From Manduca sexta (lineage: Eukaryota; Arthropoda; Insecta; Lepidoptera; Sphingidae), in the NCBI RefSeq assembly GCF_014839805.1, contig NC_051120.1, positions 1,488,001 to 1,552,000 on the forward strand: a stretch of 64,000 nt of DNA, read 5' to 3'. Both the position numbers and the translations under genes were made by a program. The notes beneath the pieces were generated by a model, which was not told the origin of the DNA, ran no database searches, and was given only the letters and a program-made list of their open reading frames with translations. Each line of letters opens with the position of its first letter. Position 1 is the stretch's first letter. Shown here one piece after another: positions 57,452 to 64,000 of this stretch.

Positions 57452-60400
57452 ATGGGCCCCGAAAACGAAACTGAGGGTATGTTTAATAAGCAATTTATTA
57501 GTGTTGTGTCACTGTGTGTGAATTTGGTGGAGGCGGAGATGTTAATTGTTTTTGTAGAATATCTTTATGGGGTGCAACACAAATGTTAGGTTAGAAATTA
57601 CGAATTTTGTGCAATGTTTCGAAATTTCTGCTTCGTGTTGAGTGGAAGTAATATTCTCTATTTTATACTGTCAGTATTGCGAGTAATTTACTTTTAAAGT
57701 TTATTTTTTTAAGACTGCATGTGCATTGTACCGGCTTTGTAGTTTATGTCTTTAAAAAAATATATTTTATTACACAAATCACAAACAATATAGATTACTT
57801 AGTCTTCAATTGAAATTCTTATAACCACCTAAAATTTAAGTAGAATTGATTTTTATCACTTTCTGAGTCCGTTTTGGTTTATTTGGAAATCACGTGACTT
57901 AAGTGATATTAAGGCAATATTTGCATAGCATTGTGTAACATTCGTGATTTTTATAGTTCGGCTTATTCATTTGTAGGCAGCGTTTGTAGGTAACATTGTA
58001 TTATTGTTTATAATTATCAAATTAAGTCAATTTAATCAAACCTTTATTGTGTAATTTTTTATACAAGAGTTGGTAACAATATAATTTAGTTTTACAAAAT
58101 ATATAATGTTATATTCCGGTTTGAAAGACATTATAACTATTGCAAATACTGAGCATTATACAGGGTCAATTTGATATTGCTTTACTAAATGAAATCACAT
58201 ACTTATCTTTGAAAATAACACTTTACAAGAAGTTCCTCGAATCGTCGATGTAAAATAAAAAAGTGTAAATTTCAAACAAAGTAAACATGAATATTATAAA
58301 GTTTTTTTAATTTTACACGCCCTAATACCACTACTACTCTAAGAGATTTCGTCGCAGCAATTTCACACTTTCAGAAATACATTCTCGCTTACACCATTAT
58401 CAAACTTATTAACAAATTTATGAAAAGAAAAGTGAAACTGTGATTTTTAGTTTTTGTATTCCTTATTCGTGGACGATTTTTGGCAGAAGTTAGCAAGGAT
58501 AAAGACGACTATGTGGTTTAATTTATTAAAACAATGTCAAAATAACTTTGTAATAACAGAACATTTCTTGTATGCAAGGGACCTTCGAGGTAGATACTAC
58601 AGTACAGCAGCGAAGGATCCAAATAACCAGATTCCTGCCGTCTTCCCCTTATGTTGAATTCTTGTATAATTTAATTATCATTAGAGCGATTTGCAGACCA
58701 CATTTATACATATGACATATATATTTTACAGACCTCAGTAATGCATATTAGCACATATAATATGTTTTTTTTTTTTAATTTTTCTCTTTATTAATTTAGG
58801 GACATTTACGCGTAGCGTATTTCAGTCCTATCGTATCCTAATATATAGTACAAACAAATAAGTTTATAGTCCAGACATGGCTTCGAACAGTATTCGAGCT
58901 TGAATACCGTTTGGCTGACATAAGATTTCATAATACATACCTACATTAGTTTTGCTACAATTTAAAACGGTTGCTACATTATGTCTCATAGACTCAGTTC
59001 GAAGACATTCCATTAGTAAATGGTGTAGATCTTCTATAACTCCACATTCATATAATATGTTGTGTCGGGTTCCTTTTCGGAAAATTTCACCTTTCGCTAC
59101 TGCTATAGTAGTCTATATTTACCGTCAAGTAGCGACGTGCATACATTTTATGGTCATGTCGGTTTATGGGCGGTAGTATCGCTTACCATCAGACGAGCTG
59201 CATACCCGTCTCATCATTCAACTTTAATAACAAAAATATTTATGCCTCAGTGTGACGCGTTGTGCTATAAAGTAGATATATTTTTATACGTGAATAGCGC
59301 AGTGACTTCAATGCATTTGATGGTGGTAAGTGGAGTGAGGTCCAATAGAATGTTGACTGACGGGTGATGATAACAGTCGATACAACTATGCCGGCCTGAT
59401 GGAACCAAATATACACAGGCTGATCCGGAACGCGATACACTTACGTGGGCCACTATGGCGGGTTTTAACTCCTTGTGTACGGTGGTCGCTATCCGGGCGG
59501 ATATAAAATATATTCTACCAAGAATTTTGCGTTACCATTAAGGCCATTCGTGGCGTTTCTATTTTTGAGTAAGGGATTTGATGGGTCATTGAAGTGTATA
59601 GACATCCGGAATTCGAATTGCTTAGGTCGCTTAGTTGTCGTAGGCGTTTTAACTGCTATATTGAAGTTGCGTGTTGGATTCCTGGGGTAAAATATTATAA
59701 TAGATAGTACTCAATATCTGCCGAGTCTGTAATCATGCCCTCTGTAGCAATATACTACAACTTAGATATGATGATAATATATCTGGTAAAATATGGGTAA
59801 CTACACCAGCTTTTTTGTCTTAGTATTTATTTGTATAAAAATATATATCAAGATATTTCTTTCAACTATATCTTAAGTTATATGTGATAAAAGTAATCTT
59901 TTTTTAGGACACGGCTGGTAAATTACAGAGTTACTGGTCGAAGACCTGAAACAAAAAGTAGGTTACGATAATCAGTTAGGTACATATTAGGTATTTAATT
60001 AAATCCTAGTGTAAACATGATTAATGTGACGTCACATGACCTGATTACGACCCGCTTTAATATATCCGGAGGTAATTTTTTAATATCGTGATAAAAGGAT
60101 TTAGCTGATATACAGAAGATTTTGATTGTGAATATTGTAAAAAAATGTAATAATATTTACAATTTTATTCATGAAAGATTTAATATTGTTTATTGAAAAA
60201 AATATATAGTGTTATTTGCAACCGATACTGAACGCATATTTAAAAAAAATACACATACATATCACACATTTATTCCCGAAGGCGTATGCAGAGGCGCAAC
60301 CAGGGCACCCACTTTTCGCCAAGTGTGTTCCGTCCCATAATGTGATAGGGGGCAAGCCTATCGCAATATCGGGCACTAATTCTAGATTCTGGGCTGATAC

Positions 60401-60973
60401 TGAGCAGAAAACCCCATATAATAGTTTGCCCGACCCGGGACCCGAACCCACTCTCTCAGGTTATGGTTGTTTGGTTATATTTTTATTCTATATATTAAAC
60501 ACAAGAAACCGATTATTATTTAAGGTTAACCTGTGGCCGGACAAGTCAAAAATATAATGTAGATTGAGGACAGTTCCTTCCCCAATTGATAGGAACTCTA
60601 TTTAGAAGTTACTTTACGTACCATCGGATGCAGTGGAGTCATTTTATAGGACTGTATATTATCACTATTCCTCTGATTTTCCCTCTTCTTTACAGCAACA
60701 GACGACATGCTGGAATCAATAGACGAGCTGAAAGAACGCCTCTCCTCCATGAAGAGGATGATGGAGGAGAGAAACAAGAGCGGTGCAGGAAACCAGGACC
60801 TATTCCAAGGTCACGCGCGCAGCCTCCAGGGCACCACCATGATCGACGGCAACTTCCTGAGCTTCGTCTTTGGAGGATCTCTATTCGTGATCCTCAGTGT
60901 ATCAGTCTATGCTTTTTATAATCTGTATCATGCCGTGTTAAAGAAATTCCCATCGAGCCACACTGAATTGTAA
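57452..60973 (+). CDS. Unidentified 100-aa single-pass membrane protein
   Basis: Two exons, 57452-57476 and 60696-60973, joined in phase 1 across a 3.2-kb intron. The product starts MGPENETEATDDMLESIDEL. A charged, probably helical or coiled-coil stretch (about 14-37, rich in Glu/Lys/Arg/Met) follows. A single hydrophobic segment lies at about 63-86 (FLSFVFGGSLFVILSVSVYAF), with a short C-terminal tail ending SSHTEL. One transmembrane helix close to the C-terminus and no signal peptide suggest a tail-anchored protein of ER or mitochondria. Exon 1 is inferred from the ATG, the donor site and the NRF-1 promoter just upstream; exon 2 alone has an internal Met at 60707. I do not recognise the family. 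The intron contains M1, R3 and SINE-2 insertions. Confidence 0.72.
58161..58550. mobile_element. M1 MITE copy in the intron of the 57452 gene
   Basis: The left end CAGGGTCAATTTGATATTGC and right end CAATGTCAAAATAACTTTG sit next to TA (58159-58160 and 58551-58552). It is 390 bp and more decayed than the 55192 copy. Confidence 0.85.
59283..59520 (+). repeat. R3 repeat, longest uninterrupted copy
   Basis: 'TTTTTATACGTGAATAGCGC', 'GTCCAATAGAATGTTGACTG', 'CTATGCCGGCCTGATGGAAC', 'GGCCACTATGGCGGGTTTT' and 'GTCGCTATCCGGGCGG' in order. It lies in the intron of the 57452 gene and serves as the reference for the family. Confidence 0.8.
60240..60455 (-). mobile_element. SINE family 2 copy in the intron of the 57452 gene
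   Basis: 'GCAGAGGCGCAACCAGGGC', 'TCGCAATATCGGGCACTAAT' and 'GCCCGACCCGGGACCCGAAC'. The tRNA head is truncated. It lies about 240 bp before exon 2. Confidence 0.85.
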
Positions 60974-61632
60974 AAATTTTGTAACGTTAGAAACCTGTCT
61001 TAAATCATTTAGATATAAACATTAAGAAATTGGGTCATCATTATTTAGCCTTTCGTACGCGTGAGTCTGTTTGGGTGTTATGCTTTTTCTATTCCAATTG
61101 TTATATTTCTGTTTGATAGTAGCCAGTTTTATTATTGTAAAGCTAAGTTTCTGTTTTAAAGTTATGTGTTTAATGTCATATCTATCGTTCAAAAGCCTGC
61201 AAGGTGTTGTTATTTATCGACAACGCTTGCTATTAGGCGAGCGACTTAACAAAAATTGTATTGCTCATTCATAAATTGTACAAAAGCGTACGTCGTTGTC
61301 ACTATCAGTAATCAGTAATTAATTATTCACGTATTTTGTAAATCTGACACAATGCTTCTTAGAAATACTTTAAATTCATGACTAAACGGTTTAATATAAC
61401 TGGGCGAAGTAATGCTGAGTGAAGACTGAATTTGTTGAAGAATTGTTGAATGGAGAAGTTATCAAGGTTGCAGAGAAGTAAGAAATCGTCATAATTACAA
61501 CAATTTTATGATAACACAGTCAGCCAGGGACCGACATTTTAATATACTTAATAATGTGTAGTAGGTATCAGAAATTAAGTTTTTGGGTCGAAAATATTGG
61601 ATCATACATTTATCGGAATAAAGTGCAATAAA
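60974..61632 (+). other. probable 3' UTR of the 57452 gene
   Basis: Follows the stop codon. The first AATAAA motifs are at 61617-61622 and 61627-61632, so the 3' UTR may be ~650 nt. No other coding sequence recognised. Confidence 0.4.
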
Positions 61633-62449
61633 AAATATCTAAAATCAAGTAAATTTTCTAAGCATTCAAATGTAATAAAATTTTATGAGCATAATAATAA
61701 ATATGGCCGACATATAACCTGTCAAACTGATAATAGATTTATTTTTACGCAACAACGTCAATACAACAATCAATCATTTAATTGTATTTCTTCATGTAAA
61801 AGAATGTCGGCTTAACATATATCTTATCGCTATATGTCGAAGAATAATACTAGAGTTTAGGAATCGAATAACTTTAAACTTTTTCAATATCAGATAAAAA
61901 CTTATTTTGGAATTAAATTGATTATATGGAACGCAGATGGTCGATTTATGTTATCAAACAATGCGTCATTTTATTTTGACTGTTCTGCAAAAACTGCATG
62001 TAGTTCTTGATATTACTTGTTAAGAAATGACAATCGATGTATAAATTTACACAAAATCAACGCTGTCAGCTGGCTTTACTTACTGTTTGTTCCTCTCCAA
62101 CAAATATCAGAAAATATCAGTGAGTCATTTCATACAGTTTCAAACAATGTGAAAATTTGAATGATGCGTCAACTTCCAAGCTCTTCAGTATTCTGGTGAG
62201 AACTTACAAGTTTTAACTTTGACGTTAAAGTAATGAATATCATAATATGTTCTTTTAAGAAGAATTTTATATGTCAGATTAATTAGTTTCGTCTGCGTTC
62301 GGTGTTAATATTCCATCGCTAGTTTTAAAATTAAAATGTAAGTGACTTCAAAATGTAAATTCTGCATGATTTGAGAGTGGACAATATTAACTAAAAAAAT
62401 CCTTTGAATAATAAATTATATACCTTGAGTTTTGATGTTTTATTTAATG
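61633..62449. other. AT-rich spacer
   Basis: Nothing recognised. Confidence 0.4.
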
Positions 62450-62645
62450 ATCACACATGAATACACACTCACGCCTCTTATCCCCGAAAGGGTAGGCAGA
62501 GACGCAACGAGTGCACCCACATACCTCCGTATGTGTTTTGTCCCATGATGTGATAGGAAACATAAGCCTATTGCCAAATCGGGCACAAATTCCAGACTAC
62601 TGGCTGATACTGAGTAGAATAACTTAATTGCACTGCCCGCCAAAG
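62450..62645 (-). mobile_element. SINE family 2 fragment
   Basis: 'ATCCCCGAAAGGGTAGGCAG', 'TCCCATGATGTGATAGG' and 'GCCAAATCGGGCACAAATTC' in minus orientation, without the tRNA head. Confidence 0.82.
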
Positions 62646-62869
62646 TCATTTAACGATCATTTTCTTTAATTTTATTCTAAATCCTTATTTACGGTCCAGC
62701 CTTAGATAAGTATCGCGGCTGCAATAATAGCAAGCCTGTCGCCATAGGCCAAACTAGGCAAAATTACTAATGCAAAAATTCAAATATCATGGGAAAAAAG
62801 TATTTTTTGCATTCGATCAAAAACTCTATTGAGACACGATCTATTCGACACTTTGTAATCTTACTTCTT

Positions 62870-63260
62870 GTTAATATTATAAATACGAAGAGTGTAAAAA
62901 TGTTTGGATGTTTGGAAGAAGTAAACTCATCAAAAACTTATCGAATTTGAATAAAATTTGGCACTTAAGTAGACCATGTACTACATTAACATATCCTCAT
63001 CCTCATCAGCCTACAACTGAACAGTGCTGAACATAGGCCTCCCCTAGAGCGCGCCACGTTGCTCGGTCTGCTGCTCTCCTCATCCAGCGTCCACCGACTA
63101 TCCTACGAATGTCGTTGTACCAGCGGAGGTCGTCCTACGCATAGATTAACATATAGACTACTTTATCTTTTATAATTTATTAATATGAGTTTTGAAATAG
63201 ATGGCGCTTGCATCAAACATGTGGCGCTATGAATAGTGTCTTAGGGTCCTTCGTAGCTGG
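62870..63260 (+). repeat. Helitron-like repeat interrupted by a LINE tail
   Basis: Left part: 'AATATTATAAATACGAAGAG', 'TGTTTGGATGTTTGGAAG', 'TGAATAAAATTTGGCAC'. Right part after the insert: 'AGACTACTTTATC' and 'AGATGGCGCTTGCATC'. The order matches 17095-17390, which has no insert. Confidence 0.7.
62995..63144 (-). mobile_element. 5'-truncated LINE tail, 150 bp, with target duplication
   Basis: Flanked by the 10-bp repeat ATTAACATAT (62985-62994 and 63145-63154). On the minus strand it ends AGGCTGATGAGGATGAGG, the same kind of tail as the insert at 14593-14725. It contains 'GCGCGCCACGTTGCTCGG'. Confidence 0.82.
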
Positions 63261-63938
63261 AAAGACTTTTCACAAAGCAAGATCAGGGTAATCTCGATTA
63301 ACACGGTTTTAGGAGGATAGGGTACTAATATCCAAATCCCCTAAAACTGTATTATTTAGCACTAAACTAAGCCCAAGTAATAATTAAAAGCTGATAAACA
63401 TGTTCGTGGTTAGGGATGGTTTTAATTGAAATCTGAATATTGTTTTCAGTATGCATCACCGCCTCACAAGTAATAATTAAACGGGAATAAACAATTTTTC
63501 GTTAGGGAAGTTTTTAATTGAATTATGCAATCGTTTTTTCAGTGTGGATCAGCGTCTATGGTACGGTCAGCAACAAAAGTCGATGAACAGATACTAATTT
63601 ACAAAACACCTGAACATTGAAACAGACCATAAATCACTTACCAAAGAAGAGTACAGATTAAGGTTATCATTTCAATATGGATGGTATCCAAAAGTAAATG
63701 ATTGGCTGAAAAAAATAAGAAAAAGAAACTGACGTTTACGTTGAATCCTTCGAAGAGAATCTCCTGGCAGAATAGTTTTGAATTTACACATTTGTTCCTT
63801 AAACCGGCCAGTGCTCTATAAAATAGGATGTTTAAAATGTGACTAACCTATTCCTATTAATGTTATAATATTACTTACTAATATAGTATAATGTTTTGTC
63901 CGTACTTAAAAATTTATAATTCTGGTTATTAACTTCAA
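63261..63938. other. AT-rich spacer
   Basis: Two partly similar stretches occur at 63380-63470 and 63470-63550 ('TTTTAATTGAA...CAGTGTGGATCAGCG' and 'TTTTAATTGAAATCTG...CAGTATGCATCACCG'), suggesting a small tandem duplication. No gene recognised. Confidence 0.4.
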
Positions 63939-64000
63939 TGTATACTAATTATATAAACCTGAAGAGTTTGTTTGTTTGAATGCGCTAAATTCAGGAACTA
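63939..64000 (+). repeat. Helitron-like repeat start, cut by the window end
   Basis: 'TACTAATTATATAAACCTG' then 'GAATGCGCTAAATTCAGG'. Same family as 23011-23290. Confidence 0.5.

Overview
The window is insect nuclear DNA, most likely from a moth or butterfly. It is AT-rich and intron-rich, and it is crowded with tRNA-headed SINEs, small inverted-repeat transposons (MITEs), Helitron-like fragments and a mariner-family (maT, DD37D) transposon. The protein-coding content resembles lepidopteran midgut trypsins. A run of exactly 500 Ns (9336-9835) marks a draft-assembly gap. Nothing suggests bacterial or viral DNA. Family assignments rest on motifs read by eye; no database search was possible.

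The core (11.3-53.3 kb) is a tandem cluster of chymotrypsin-fold (S1) serine protease genes, all on the + strand. The five full genes share one four-exon plan: a short signal-peptide exon ending in phase 1, exon 2 carrying the His-57 region and ending in phase 2, exon 3 of exactly 256 nt carrying Asp-102, and exon 4 carrying the Ser-195 region. Two genes (11345-12775 and 15676-18976) encode complete, apparently active trypsins of 262 aa. An exon-4-only pseudogene (about 14320-14768) lies between them and is split by a retroelement tail. The gene at 26369-29840 encodes a dead homologue (His57 to Tyr, Ser195 to Ile).

The most unusual genes are at 41276-43405 (416 aa) and 50834-53320 (409 aa). 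Both are dead homologues (His57 to Arg, Ser195 to Ala). In both, the trypsin propeptide is replaced by about 150 residues of acidic heptad repeats of the form x-N-L-P-x-I-I, with no Lys or Arg at all. A decayed third copy (43751-44360) lies between them, with a SINE sitting where its TATA box should be. I recognise no described domain in the heptad segment; it is the best candidate for something new here.

Outside the cluster, 57452-60973 holds a two-exon gene for an unidentified 100-aa single-pass membrane protein, with a perfect NRF-1-type palindrome in its promoter. An intact maT transposase gene lies at 48572-49877, and the 5' end of a second, frameshifted copy opens the window. There is also a decayed Harbinger element (21906-23820), a 365-bp near-perfect hairpin bounded by TTAA (53643-54007), a LINE 3' end (33300-33835), and several nested insertions that give a relative order of events.

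Inferred picture: an ancestral gut trypsin gene duplicated repeatedly. Some copies stayed catalytic, while others lost the catalytic residues together with one disulfide, and one branch gained a trypsin-proof repetitive pro-region. SINEs, MITEs and LINE tails then filled introns and spacers and disabled at least two copies.
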